Positions 5,198 through 5,265 of a stretch of DNA of 5,265 bases are shown here, piece after piece; the first letter of the stretch is position 1, and every line of letters starts with the position of its first letter. Source of the stretch: an uncultured Fibrobacterota bacterium (GTDB lineage: Bacteria; Fibrobacterota; Chitinivibrionia; Chitinivibrionales; CAIOZP01); contig CAIOZP010000162.1 in the NCBI GenBank assembly GCA_903862805.1, positions 1-5,265 of the forward strand. Direction: 5' to 3'. The position numbers and the translations under genes were made by a program. The notes beneath the pieces are model-generated. The model saw only the letters and a list, made by a program, of their open reading frames with translations. It was not told the origin of the DNA and made no database searches.

Positions 5198-5201
5198 CCT
5201 T
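5198..5201 (-). promoter_or_regulatory. Ribosome binding site of the lepB-like gene overlapping the lepA stop
   Basis: AAGG overlaps the last two bases of the lepA TAA stop and lies 4 bases before the ATG at 5193. The close spacing supports that start and coupled translation with lepA. Confidence 0.45.
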
Positions 5202-5265
5202 AGTCGCGAGAGAGAACCGCGAGGAAAGCCTCTTGCGGAATCTCGACGTTGCCGACCTGCTTCAT
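5200..5265 (-). CDS. lepA: Elongation factor 4 (LepA), C-terminal end only
   Basis: The last 21 codons and TAA of a gene that continues past the right edge. They read MKQVGNVEIPQEAFLAVL (first 18 residues), then SRD and stop. This closely matches the conserved end of LepA/EF-4, a ribosome-associated translational GTPase (E. coli LepA ends with MKQIGNVELPQEAFLAIL before a short tail). The ATG at the window edge is an internal methionine, not the start. The segment belongs to the LepA C-terminal domain that contacts the ribosome. Its identity is further supported by the lepB homologue directly downstream. Confidence 0.9.
   Translation of the reverse strand: MKQVGNVEIPQEAFLAVLSRD

Overview
The window is an ordinary-looking chromosomal segment of about 50% GC from a Gram-negative-type bacterium. 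It holds five complete protein genes that I consider real, one gene end, and short intergenic regions. No rRNA, tRNA, CRISPR array or insertion sequence is visible. The lineage cannot be fixed from sequence alone. The LepB-like protein has the extended mid-domain layout I associate with Bacteroidetes/Fibrobacteres-type signal peptidases, so a member of the wider FCB group is a reasonable but weak guess.

Left part, minus strand (1-1406): a small single-pass membrane protein (1176-1406) is followed by a 291-base non-coding stretch carrying short repeats. Next comes a gene for a membrane-anchored, arginine/glycine/proline-rich disordered protein (96-884), closed by a strong rho-independent terminator at 40-76. 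Both proteins have an N-terminal membrane segment followed by a short helix. Neither has a function I can name.

Middle, plus strand (1407-3113): a divergent promoter region leads into a two-gene metal-uptake operon. It encodes a TroA/ZnuA-type substrate-binding protein with the H-H-H-D metal ligands and a ZnuC-type ABC ATPase, overlapping by ATGA. The membrane permease (ZnuB) expected as third gene is absent. The operon instead runs into an 86-base convergent intergenic region.

Right part, minus strand (3200-5265): the genes read, in order of transcription, the last 21 codons of lepA (elongation factor 4), a LepB/signal-peptidase-I homologue, and an exported multi-pass membrane protein with an internal duplication. 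Spacings are 6 and 8 bases, so this looks like one operon. The most interesting observation is that the LepB homologue sits in the classical lepA-lepB position but has lost both catalytic dyad residues (Ser to Gln43, Lys to Leu91). It keeps the fold-defining boxes, so it looks like a pseudo-signal-peptidase.

Other items worth a look are the missing permease, the RG-rich membrane-tethered tail, the duplicated four-helix protein linked to lepB, and a perfect 13-bp inverted repeat inside the small membrane-protein gene.
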